Program-made: the position numbers and the translations under genes
From: Bacillota bacterium
Lineage (GTDB): Bacteria; Bacillota; Clostridia; Lachnospirales; Lachnospiraceae
Assembly (NCBI GenBank): GCA_023414355.1
Contig: JAEZOB010000009.1
Span: 186,001-250,000, forward strand
Reading direction: 5' to 3'
DNA: 64,000 bases
Notes under the pieces: generated by a model
Database searches by the model: none
What the model saw: the letters and a program-made list of their open reading frames with translations, nothing else
What the model was told of the DNA's origin: nothing
Shown here: positions 16,017-24,284 of the stretch, in pieces
How positions within the stretch are numbered: position 1 is the first letter of the stretch
Layout: each line of letters begins with the position of its first letter

Positions 16017-18314
16017 ATGGGAGACGAGAAGGAAGCAATGGTTAAGGATGAAATACTGGCATCGGTGACATTTCAGGCACCGGCTGATTTTACTGCGCCT
16101 GAAACCCTGTACCAGGAGCTGATCGATAAGATCAGAAGCTACCATCCCTCTGCAGATATATCCATGGTCGAGAAGGCATATCATCTTGCTGATGATGCGC
16201 ACAAGAACCAGTTGCGTAAATCAGGAGAACCCTACATTATCCATCCCTTATGTGTTGCCAATATTCTGGCTGAGCTGGAATTGGATAAGGAAACGATAGT
16301 CGCGGGAATACTTCATGATGTCGTAGAGGATACTGATTTTACGATAACTCAGATTTCTTCTATGTTTTCAGAAGAAATCGCGCTTTTGGTAGATGGCGTT
16401 ACCAAGCTGACCAAGTTGAATTATTCCATGGATAAGGTGGAGCTTCAGGCTGAGAATCTTCGAAAGATGTTTCTTGCTATGGCGAAGGACATCCGTGTCA
16501 TCTTGATTAAGCTGGCAGACCGTCTCCATAATATGCGTACCTTAAAATACAAAGAGCCTGAGAAACAGAAGGAAACTGCAAGAGAGACAATGGATATCTA
16601 TGCTCCGATTGCACAGAGGCTCGGTATCTCCAAGATTAAGATCGAACTTGATGATCTGTCACTCAAATATCTGGAGCCTGAGGTATACAAAGAACTGACA
16701 GAGAAGATCGCCACCAAGAAAAGTGAGCGTCAGGCATATATTGATGAGATCGTAAGTGATGTAAAAAGTCATATTGAAGAAGCGGGAATTTCTGCCAAGA
16801 TTGACGGGCGAATTAAGCATTTTTTCAGTATTTATAAGAAGATGGTGAATCAGAACAAGACGCTGGATCAGATTTACGATTTGTTTGCGGTTCGTATCAT
16901 CGTAGATTCCTTAAAGGATTGCTATGCGGCACTCGGTGTCATCCATGAGATGTATAAACCGATTCCGGGGCGTTTTAAGGATTATATCGCGATGCCGAAG
17001 CCGAATATGTACCAGTCTCTCCATACGACACTGATCGGGCCAAAGGGTGCTCCTTTTGAGATACAGATCCGTACCTATGAGATGCACCGTACGGCTGAAT
17101 ACGGTATCGCTGCCCACTGGAAATATAAAGAGGGGCAGGACGGCAAGGGCGGAACTGCCAATGCTGAGGAGGAGAAGCTGACCTGGCTCAGACAGGTGCT
17201 TGAATGGCAGAAGGATATGTCCGATAATAAGGAGTTCTTGAGCCTCATTAAGAACGATTTTGATCTATTCTCCGAAAGTGTCTATGCGTTTACCCCGACC
17301 GGTGATGTCAAGACGCTGCCGACCGGATCCAATCCGATCGATTTTGCTTATAGCATCCACAGTGCTGTAGGAAATAAAATGGTAGGCGCCCGTGTTAACG
17401 GGAAGCTGGAGCCTATTGATTATGTCATTCAAAACGGTGACAGAATTGAGATTATCACCTCCCAGAACTCCCGAGGACCAAGCCGTGACTGGCTGTCCAT
17501 CGTGAAAAGTACGCAGGCTAAGAATAAGATCAATCAATGGTTTAAGACTGAACTGAAGGATGACAATATTAACCGTGGCAAAGAGCTCTTTGCCGCATAC
17601 TGCAAGACGAAAAGCATCACAATGAGTGATCTTTTAAAGCCGGAGTTTACGAATATCGTTATGCGAAAATACGGTTTTCGGGATTGGGAATCCGTGCTTG
17701 CAGCGGTTGGCCACGGAGGTCTGAAGGAAGGACAGATTGTCAACAAGCTTCTGGAGGAATATAAGAAAAAGAATAAGAAGGATATCACAGATGAGAACGT
17801 TCTGGAAGCAGTTTCTGAAATCAAGGAGCGGATGCCCCAGAAGAAATCCAAGAGCGGTATTGTCGTAGAAGGGATTCATGATCTTGCGGTTCGTTTCTCC
17901 AGATGCTGCAGCCCGGTTCCCGGGGATGAGATCGTTGGATTTGTCACCCGTGGAAGAGGCGTATCCATCCATAGAACAGATTGTATTAATGTAATCAATC
18001 TACCCGAGGAAGATCGTGCCAGACTGATTGATGCGGAATGGAACCTTTCTGCTGACGGTAAGGATATCGGTGGTGTTTATAGTGCTGAGGTTAAGATTTT
18101 TGCAAATAATCGAACCGGCGTACTGGTAGATATCTCTAAGGTCTTAACGGAAAATAAGATTGATGTGACTTCAATGAATGTAAGAACAAGTAAACAGGGA
18201 AAAGCATCGATCAGCATAGGTTTTGAAATTAATAGCAAAGAACAGCTCAATGAAATCATTGCAAAGCTCAGAAACGTGGAAAGCGTTCTCGACATTGAGC
18301 GGACGGCCGGTTAA
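16017..18314 (+). CDS. rel: Bifunctional (p)ppGpp synthetase/hydrolase
   Basis: This 765-residue long RSH enzyme makes and degrades the stringent-response alarmone. An N-terminal HD hydrolase has GILHDVVEDTDF near residue 100, indicating hydrolase competence. The synthetase region contains RFKDYIAMPKPNMYQSLHT near residue 320. A TGS domain begins at YAFTPTGDV (about 422), followed by a helical/zinc-finger region with FSRCCSPVPGDEI and a C-terminal ACT domain (about 690-765). The ATG at 16017 is chosen because AGGTGG lies 8 bases before it; an upstream ATG at 15999 precedes the ribosome site. Assignment is firm. Confidence 0.95.
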   Translation: MGDEKEAMVKDEILASVTFQAPADFTAPETLYQELIDKIRSYHPSADISMVEKAYHLADDAHKNQLRKSGEPYIIHPLCVANILAELELDKETIVAGILHDVVEDTDFTITQISSMFSEEIALLVDGVTKLTKLNYSMDKVELQAENLRKMFLAMAKDIRVILIKLADRLHNMRTLKYKEPEKQKETARETMDIYAPIAQRLGISKIKIELDDLSLKYLEPEVYKELTEKIATKKSERQAYIDEIVSDVKSHIEEAGISAKIDGRIKHFFSIYKKMVNQNKTLDQIYDLFAVRIIVDSLKDCYAALGVIHEMYKPIPGRFKDYIAMPKPNMYQSLHTTLIGPKGAPFEIQIRTYEMHRTAEYGIAAHWKYKEGQDGKGGTANAEEEKLTWLRQVLEWQKDMSDNKEFLSLIKNDFDLFSESVYAFTPTGDVKTLPTGSNPIDFAYSIHSAVGNKMVGARVNGKLEPIDYVIQNGDRIEIITSQNSRGPSRDWLSIVKSTQAKNKINQWFKTELKDDNINRGKELFAAYCKTKSITMSDLLKPEFTNIVMRKYGFRDWESVLAAVGHGGLKEGQIVNKLLEEYKKKNKKDITDENVLEAVSEIKERMPQKKSKSGIVVEGIHDLAVRFSRCCSPVPGDEIVGFVTRGRGVSIHRTDCINVINLPEEDRARLIDAEWNLSADGKDIGGVYSAEVKIFANNRTGVLVDISKVLTENKIDVTSMNVRTSKQGKASISIGFEINSKEQLNEIIAKLRNVESVLDIERTAG

Positions 18315-18341
18315 ATACCGGATCGGAGATTGGAGGTTCAT

Positions 18342-19001
18342 ATGAGTAATTTAGTAATGGAAACCCTAGTACTCGGAATGGTTCAGACGAACTGTTATAT
18401 CATCAGCAATCGGGAGACAAAGGAAGCAATAGTATTTGATCCGGCAGACAGAGCCGAGAGAATAGAACAGTATCTTAAGGCAAATGACCTTGTGTGTAAA
18501 GCGATTCTTCTCACACATGGTCATTTTGACCATATTCTGGCAGCCTCAAGCCTCTCGGAAAAGACCAAAGCGCCGATTTATGCTAATGAAGCAGAAATTG
18601 ATCTTCTTGCTGATGCCAGGATGAACGCTTCGGATCAGATCAGAAGGGAATGTTCCCTGAAACCGGAGGTACTAATCAAGGATTCTCAGGTTTTGCAGCT
18701 TGCGGGATTTACGATCAGAGTGATCCATACACCCGGACATACTGCCGGAGGGACCTGTTATTATTTTATCGGATATCGTCTTTTAATCAGTGGAGACACA
18801 CTGTTTCGGGGAGATATCGGAAGATATGATTTACCGACAGGCAACGGTAAGCAGTTGGTAGAATCCATCTGCAATAAGCTGATGGTTCTGGAGGATGAGG
18901 TGGAGGTTTATCCTGGACATGGTCCGTCCACCACCATCGGATACGAACGTGATAATAATATCTATCTGTCACCGGGGTGGGATCCTTATGAAAATATGTA
19001 A
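18342..19001 (+). CDS. MBL-fold metallo-hydrolase, glyoxalase II-like
   Basis: This 219-residue protein has the metallo-beta-lactamase motif THGHFDHI for a dinuclear metal site, followed by HTPGHTAGG, SGDTLFRGDIGRYDLP and the C-terminal histidine motif YPGHGPSTTIGYER. This layout is that of glyoxalase II-like hydrolases common next to rel and hisS in clostridia. TGGAGG lies immediately upstream of the ATG at 18342. Substrate unknown; it may be a hydroxyacylglutathione-hydrolase homologue acting on another thioester. Confidence 0.88.
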   Translation: MSNLVMETLVLGMVQTNCYIISNRETKEAIVFDPADRAERIEQYLKANDLVCKAILLTHGHFDHILAASSLSEKTKAPIYANEAEIDLLADARMNASDQIRRECSLKPEVLIKDSQVLQLAGFTIRVIHTPGHTAGGTCYYFIGYRLLISGDTLFRGDIGRYDLPTGNGKQLVESICNKLMVLEDEVEVYPGHGPSTTIGYERDNNIYLSPGWDPYENM

Positions 19002-19087
19002 AGAGTGTGAAAATCATTCTGAAAGTACCAGAATGTTCCTGAAATTTGAGAATACCAAATTTCTCCCGAAGAACTGCGATGTTCGTG

Positions 19088-19149
19088 CAATGGCACTCAC
19101 ACCTTGTTCTTCTATGAATATTTGAAATGCCGCTTTGCGGCAAAATGTT
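19088..19149. repeat. Dispersed intergenic hairpin repeat, copy 2
   Basis: This is the second copy of the 62-bp repeat at 10483-10544 (55 of 62 identical). Its hairpin is TGCCGC-TTT-GCGGCA at 19128-19142; relative to copy 1 the T-A pair has become C-G, so pairing is kept. It lies about 60 bases upstream of hemZ. A partial third match to the first bases (ATGGCACTCA) occurs at about 19175. Confidence 0.75.
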
Positions 19150-19206
19150 TGAAATAGAGTCTGTTCCTGAGCGGATGGCACTCATTACAGGAAAGACAGG
19201 AGTAAC

Positions 19207-20697
19207 ATGATAGAGATAATTTTATCGGATAAAGCGTATGAAAACGATGTTTACCCATTAGTTAAGGCTTTCTATCCATCAGAAGCAGTTAAGGTTTATG
19301 ATCGGAGCGAGTATAAGAACTTACAGACAAAGACAGCTTCCATCTGCGATAGTAAGCTTATTCTGGAGCTGGAATCGGAGGAGGATAGGATAGAGCTATC
19401 CATTGCCTCGAAGGATGAGCCTCTGTTGATAAATTCTCTTACTTTGACAGAGAAACTACCGAAGCCGCAGTATAAGAATGCGTTAAAACGTTTTCTTTAC
19501 TCCTGTTTATCCGGGCTGACGGGTCGGGAACTGCCCTGGGGTATCTTAACAGGGATTCGCCCGACGAAGCTTGTCTATGATTGTATCGAGCAAGGGGAAA
19601 ATGAGGAAGCAATCTACCGATATATGAAGACGGAATATCTGTGCTCGGAAGAGAAGATTGCCATGAGCCTCGAGATTGCGAACAGAGAGCTCAGGCTCTT
19701 AAAGGACATGGATTACCAAAACGGGTTCAGTCTCTATATCGGAATACCCTTTTGCCCCAGCACCTGCCTCTATTGTTCCTTTACATCGTATTCATTGGAG
19801 AAATACTCGAGCTATGTGGAACAGTATTTGAAAGCCTTAGAGAAGGAAATTCGATTTGCTGCCACCTGTCTTCCCGGAAGGAAGCTTACAACCGTGTATC
19901 TGGGTGGAGGAACACCGACAACTCTGTCAGCAGAACAGCTTAATTCTCTGCTTAGCCTTGTCAGGGAGCAGTTTGATTTTACCCATGTGAAGGAATTCTG
20001 CGTGGAAGCAGGAAGACCGGACAGCATCACAAGGGAGAAGCTTGAAGTTCTGAAAAAGCAGGGCGTTGACCGTATCTCCATCAACCCGCAAAGCATGCAG
20101 CAGAGGACACTGGATCTGATCGGAAGAAAACATTCCATCGCCCAGGTGAAGGAAGCGTTCCGCCTTGCAAGAGAAACAGGTCATGACAATGTGAATATGG
20201 ATTTGATTCTTGGGTTACCGGGAGAGAGCATCTCGGATGTTCAAGGAACCTTAGACCAGATAAAGGAAATGGAACCGGACAGCCTGACGGTGCATACTTT
20301 GGCAGTCAAGCGTGCGGCAAGGCTAAATCAGGAGAAGGAAAGCTATGCTGAGCTACAGGCAACCGATGTATCTGCGATGTTAGCAGAATCTATCAGGTTC
20401 GCGAAGGAGAATGCCTATCTACCCTATTATCTCTATAGACAGAAGAATATGGCAGATAACCTTGAGAATATCGGTTATGCAAAATTCGGAAAAGAAGGAC
20501 TCTATAATATTTTAATTATGGAGGAGAAGCAGACAATCCTGGCATTAGGGGCAGGAGGAATGTCTAAGTTCGTTTTCCACAAGGAGAATCGAATTGAACG
20601 GGTTGACAATGTGAAAAGCGTTACGGACTACATTCATCGAATCGATGAGATGATAGAGCGGAAACGATTTTTTCTTGAAAATAATGAAGTATTATAA
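19207..20697 (+). CDS. hemZ: HemZ-type coproporphyrinogen dehydrogenase-like radical SAM protein
   Basis: This 496-residue radical SAM protein belongs to the HemN/HemZ family. An N-terminal region of about 165 residues unique to HemZ (RELPWGILTGIRPTKLVYD) precedes the cluster motif C183-x3-C187-x2-C190. The family's VYLGGGTPTTLS and NMDLILGLPGE follow. In B. subtilis, HemZ is linked to oxygen-independent coproporphyrinogen III oxidation; in heme-poor clostridia the true substrate is unsure. It lies between the MBL hydrolase and hisS genes, a neighbourhood conserved in Clostridia. Confidence 0.85.
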   Translation: MIEIILSDKAYENDVYPLVKAFYPSEAVKVYDRSEYKNLQTKTASICDSKLILELESEEDRIELSIASKDEPLLINSLTLTEKLPKPQYKNALKRFLYSCLSGLTGRELPWGILTGIRPTKLVYDCIEQGENEEAIYRYMKTEYLCSEEKIAMSLEIANRELRLLKDMDYQNGFSLYIGIPFCPSTCLYCSFTSYSLEKYSSYVEQYLKALEKEIRFAATCLPGRKLTTVYLGGGTPTTLSAEQLNSLLSLVREQFDFTHVKEFCVEAGRPDSITREKLEVLKKQGVDRISINPQSMQQRTLDLIGRKHSIAQVKEAFRLARETGHDNVNMDLILGLPGESISDVQGTLDQIKEMEPDSLTVHTLAVKRAARLNQEKESYAELQATDVSAMLAESIRFAKENAYLPYYLYRQKNMADNLENIGYAKFGKEGLYNILIMEEKQTILALGAGGMSKFVFHKENRIERVDNVKSVTDYIHRIDEMIERKRFFLENNEVL

Positions 20698-20723
20698 TCA
20701 ATGCTATAGAACGGAGGACTAAG

Positions 20724-21968
20724 ATGATTACACAAAGACCGAAGGGCACACAGGACTGGTATGGCTCCGATATGCACAAGCGTACCATTATCGAGGGAAT
20801 TGCGAGAAGAATCTGCAAGGCCTATCATATTAAGGAGATGATCACACCGGCTTTTGAACACACGATATTGTTCCAGAGAGGTGTCGGAGAGACAACGGAC
20901 GTTGTTCAGAAGGAAATGTACACCTTTGAAGATAAGGGTAACCGAAGTGTCACCTTAAAACCGGAGGGTACTGCCGGGTTTGCCCGCGCATATCTGGAAA
21001 ACGGCCTGTATGCGGAAAGCCAGCCGACTAAGCTTTTCTATATCACCCAGGCATTCCGATATGAGAAACCACAGAGCGGAAGATTGCGTCAGCATCATCA
21101 GTTCGGTATCGAGTTTTTCGGTTCAGCAAGCCCACTTGCAGAGGTGGAATTGATCTCCCTGCTGATTCAGTTTATGAAGGAACTGGGCATCCAAGGAGCT
21201 AAGCTCCATATCAACAGCATCGGCTGCGGTAATTGTCGAAAGACCTATAATGAAGCACTTCTTACCTATCTGAGAAAGCATGAGGACCAGTTATGCCCGA
21301 CCTGTAGGGAGAGAATGCTTAAGAACCCTCTGCGTGTCATCGATTGTAAGGTTCCTTCCTGTAAGGAGATCGTGAAGGATGCGCCCAGAACTGTTGAATA
21401 TCTCGATGAGGAATGCAGCAGTCATTTCGAAGAGTTGAAGAGTCTGCTGACTGCCATGGGTATTCCCTATGAGGTGGATACCGGTATTGTGCGAGGACTG
21501 GATTATTATACTAAGACCGTATTTGAATTCATCAATGCAGAGGGCTTTACTTTATGCGGTGGCGGAAGATATGATAACCTGATCCATGAGATTGATGAGA
21601 AACAGGATATTCCGGCAGTGGGCTTCGGCTTTGGCATCGAGCGAATTATCAATGAGCTGGCAGCCGAGGGTGTGGAACTGGAAGCAGAACCCGCGGTGGA
21701 ATTGTACGTCGGAATTCTCGGGAAGGAAGCGAAGGCTGAAGCCTACCGCTTGGTTCAACAGCTCAGAATAGCGGGTGTCATCGTAGAGACCGATTATTTG
21801 GACCGTAGCGTCAAAGCTCAGATGAAATATGCGAATAAGATTGGAGCAAAAAACACGGTAATCATCGGAGCAGATGAGCTTGCGAATAATAAAGCAAATG
21901 TCAAAAACATGGAGACCGGGGAACACACCGAGGTGTCTCTGGATAAGCTGGCAGAGCTGTTTCTTTAG
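20724..21968 (+). CDS. hisS: Histidyl-tRNA synthetase
   Basis: This 414-residue class II aminoacyl-tRNA synthetase charges tRNA-His. Motif 2 is AFRYEKPQSGRLRQHHQFGIE, the histidine-specific motifs are GIVRGLDYYTKTVFE and GGGRYDNLI, and motif 3 is GFGFGIERI. A C-terminal anticodon-binding domain starts near residue 325. GGAGGA precedes the ATG. It is 26 bases after hemZ and probably co-transcribed; no T-box leader is present. An intrinsic terminator follows. Confidence 0.97.
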   Translation: MITQRPKGTQDWYGSDMHKRTIIEGIARRICKAYHIKEMITPAFEHTILFQRGVGETTDVVQKEMYTFEDKGNRSVTLKPEGTAGFARAYLENGLYAESQPTKLFYITQAFRYEKPQSGRLRQHHQFGIEFFGSASPLAEVELISLLIQFMKELGIQGAKLHINSIGCGNCRKTYNEALLTYLRKHEDQLCPTCRERMLKNPLRVIDCKVPSCKEIVKDAPRTVEYLDEECSSHFEELKSLLTAMGIPYEVDTGIVRGLDYYTKTVFEFINAEGFTLCGGGRYDNLIHEIDEKQDIPAVGFGFGIERIINELAAEGVELEAEPAVELYVGILGKEAKAEAYRLVQQLRIAGVIVETDYLDRSVKAQMKYANKIGAKNTVIIGADELANNKANVKNMETGEHTEVSLDKLAELFL

Positions 21969-22062
21969 AAAGCTGTCCTTTTCCGGTTCCATCATGGTCG
22001 AATAGCATTCAAATAGAAATATAATATAAAGATATTAGGGAGATCATTCCCTATAAAGACTG

Positions 22063-22107
22063 AAAAGCCTCTTTGGCCGGATTACATTCCAACCGAAGAG
22101 GCTTTTT
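22063..22107 (+). terminator. Terminator after hisS
   Basis: AAAGCCTCTTTGG pairs with CCGAAGAGGCTTT (one G-U pair) around a 14-base loop and runs into TTTTT. Confidence 0.9.
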
Positions 22108-22220
22108 ATCATATAGAATAATTCATTCTGATCACTTGTTTTTTGTGGGAGGATACTTTGACTTAATTTTTAATAAATAAAATTCATAAAAACTTTATAT
22201 TTCGACAATGGGTAACTGTA

Positions 22221-22249
22221 TTGACAACGCGGAAAAACATGGATATAAT
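22221..22249 (+). promoter_or_regulatory. Consensus sigma-A promoter of the chemosensory cluster
   Basis: TTGACA (22221-22226) and TATAAT (22244-22249) are separated by exactly 17 bases. The leader to the MCP start is about 155 bases and contains a structured hairpin. This is a housekeeping, not a flagellar sigma-28-type, promoter. Confidence 0.85.
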
Positions 22250-22322
22250 AAATGTAACACAGGAGTGAGTGATTACTCCGTACCGTGTAAATAAATGGTA
22301 GTTGTCTATTCCCCAAACAGCC

Positions 22323-22363
22323 GCAGCACTCCGCTTGCACAATCGAAAGATTGGGAGTGCTGC
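22323..22363 (+). promoter_or_regulatory. Structured leader hairpin before the MCP gene
   Basis: A 10-bp outer stem (22323-22332 with 22354-22363) encloses a 7-base bulge and an inner 5-bp stem (CAATC/GATTG) capped by a GAAA tetraloop. No known riboswitch core was recognised in the leader. Confidence 0.55.
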
Positions 22364-22412
22364 AAACAACAATAAAATTAAAATAATTACAGAAACAGAA
22401 GGAGGCAAAGGT

Positions 22413-24242
22413 ATGATAAAAATGTACAGAAATTTAAAAATTCGTACGAAATTAATTATTGGGTTTTTCATTCTCGCAGTATTAACAGCAACAGTCGGGA
22501 TATTGGGTATTATGAACATGGGGTCCATGTATCAGAATAACGAGCAGTTATATTCCAGTAGTTTTCTTCCGACAACTGATTTAAAACAGATGCAATTCAA
22601 TCTCGAGCAAATCAGGACTAATCATGTTTACGCACTTTATGACAGGACACCTGGAAAGCTGAAGGAGAGACGTGACAATATTAGTGCACTGGTCAATGCT
22701 GATAATGAAATATTGGCAAATTATGAGAAATCCATCGAGACAGACGAAGAAAGAGCGATATACGACAAGGCTATCGCTGATCTAAAAGCTTATCGGGAAA
22801 ACCGAGACAAGAATTTAGATTTGCTTGAAAAAGGGGACTACGACACTGCTTTTGCTACGATCCAGGATACAACGAATACCAGAGTGCAAGCATCGGATTC
22901 GGTACAAGCCTTAGTTGATTATAATATCGATATGGCTGCGGAGCATCTGGATGACACAGAGATAAGCTATAACGGACTGACCAGATTGATGATGATCATT
23001 ATTATTATTTCCGTTATCATGGCAGTCATTCTTGGAGTTGTAATCGCCAGCACGATCAGTAAGCCGGTCGCACAGGTTGTTGACGCTGCAGATAAACTTG
23101 CACTCGGTGATGTCAATGTGAATGTGAACTATCAAAGCAGGGACGAAATCGGCAAGCTGGCAGATGCCTTTGGCAAGATGGTCGCCAATATACGCAGTCA
23201 GGCACATACGGCTGAAAGAATTGCATCCGGCGATCTTACGGTGGATGTGGAAGTGAAATCTGAAGCTGACCTGCTTGGTAAAAAGCTGTCCGAGCTGGTA
23301 GCAAATAACAATGATATTCTGTCTAATATTGCAGCAGCATCTGATCAGGTAGCAACAGGTGCTAAGCAGATTGCAGACTCCAGCATGGCACTTTCCCATG
23401 GTGCTACGGAACAGGCATCTTCCGTGGAAGAATTAACTGCATCCTTAGAAGAGATTTCGTCACAGACAGATTTAAATGCCAAGAATGCTACAACGGCGAA
23501 CGAGCTTGCAGTATCTGCAAAGAAGGACGCTGTACAGGGCAATGAGCAGATGAAAGAAATGCTGTCAGCAATGGAAGGAATCAATGAGGCATCTGCAAAT
23601 ATATCTAAGGTTATCAAGGTAATTGATGATATCGCTTTCCAGACAAATATCCTTGCTTTGAACGCTGCAGTAGAAGCAGCAAGAGCAGGACAGCATGGCA
23701 AGGGCTTTGCGGTGGTAGCTGAGGAAGTAAGAAATCTGGCAGCACGCTCTGCAAATGCAGCCAAGGAAACGACAGAAATGATCGAAGGTTCTATCAAGAA
23801 GGCGGAAGGCGGTACCAGGATTGCACAGGAGACAGCCGTAGCTTTAAGTAAGATCGTCAATGGTGTAGAGAAGGTTGCAACGCTGGTCAATGACATAGCA
23901 GTAGCTTCCAATGAACAGGCTATGGGTATTTCTCAGATTAATCAGGGAATTATGCAGGTATCCACAGTAGTTCAGACAAATTCAGCTACTTCTGAGGAAA
24001 CTGCCGCAGCCAGTGAAGAATTGGCAAGTCAGGCTGAGCTCCTTAAGGATACAATCAGTAAATATAAATTAAAGAAATCGACAGTGAAGAAATTCTCGCA
24101 GGAGGAAATCAGCCCCGAGGTGATGCTACTGCTGGAACAGATGAGAAAACCGGCCAAGGTTAAAACATACTCCGAACCCACGGAAGAACGGTCTACCTCC
24201 GCTAAAATCATATTAAGCGATAATGAATTCGGAAAGTACTAA
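22413..24242 (+). CDS. Methyl-accepting chemotaxis protein
   Basis: This 609-residue membrane receptor has two membrane helices (about residues 12-34 and 190-213) around a four-helix-bundle sensor of the 4HB_MCP type, then a HAMP domain and a long coiled signalling domain. The hairpin tip that binds CheA and CheW is FQTNILALNAAVEAARAGQHGKGFAVVA. AAGGAGG lies directly upstream of the ATG at 22413; the frame is open further upstream but that part is the structured leader. It is the first gene of a che cluster read from a consensus promoter. The ligand is unknown. Confidence 0.93.
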   Translation: MIKMYRNLKIRTKLIIGFFILAVLTATVGILGIMNMGSMYQNNEQLYSSSFLPTTDLKQMQFNLEQIRTNHVYALYDRTPGKLKERRDNISALVNADNEILANYEKSIETDEERAIYDKAIADLKAYRENRDKNLDLLEKGDYDTAFATIQDTTNTRVQASDSVQALVDYNIDMAAEHLDDTEISYNGLTRLMMIIIIISVIMAVILGVVIASTISKPVAQVVDAADKLALGDVNVNVNYQSRDEIGKLADAFGKMVANIRSQAHTAERIASGDLTVDVEVKSEADLLGKKLSELVANNNDILSNIAAASDQVATGAKQIADSSMALSHGATEQASSVEELTASLEEISSQTDLNAKNATTANELAVSAKKDAVQGNEQMKEMLSAMEGINEASANISKVIKVIDDIAFQTNILALNAAVEAARAGQHGKGFAVVAEEVRNLAARSANAAKETTEMIEGSIKKAEGGTRIAQETAVALSKIVNGVEKVATLVNDIAVASNEQAMGISQINQGIMQVSTVVQTNSATSEETAAASEELASQAELLKDTISKYKLKKSTVKKFSQEEISPEVMLLLEQMRKPAKVKTYSEPTEERSTSAKIILSDNEFGKY

Positions 24243-24284
24243 TCGGGAACACGGTAAGGATAATAAACAACGGGAGGTGATAAA

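Noticed and set aside
18787..19185. Minus-strand frames sharing the peptide RRTRCECHC here and at 10299-10538
   Set aside because: The shared peptide arises only because both frames cross the same dispersed repeat; no other coding sign.
22250..22412. c-di-GMP riboswitch before the MCP gene
   Set aside because: The conserved GEMM core sequences are absent; only a plain hairpin is visible.
23345..23911. 188-residue minus-strand frame rich in Ala and Ser
   Set aside because: It is the antisense shadow of the repetitive MCP signalling domain.
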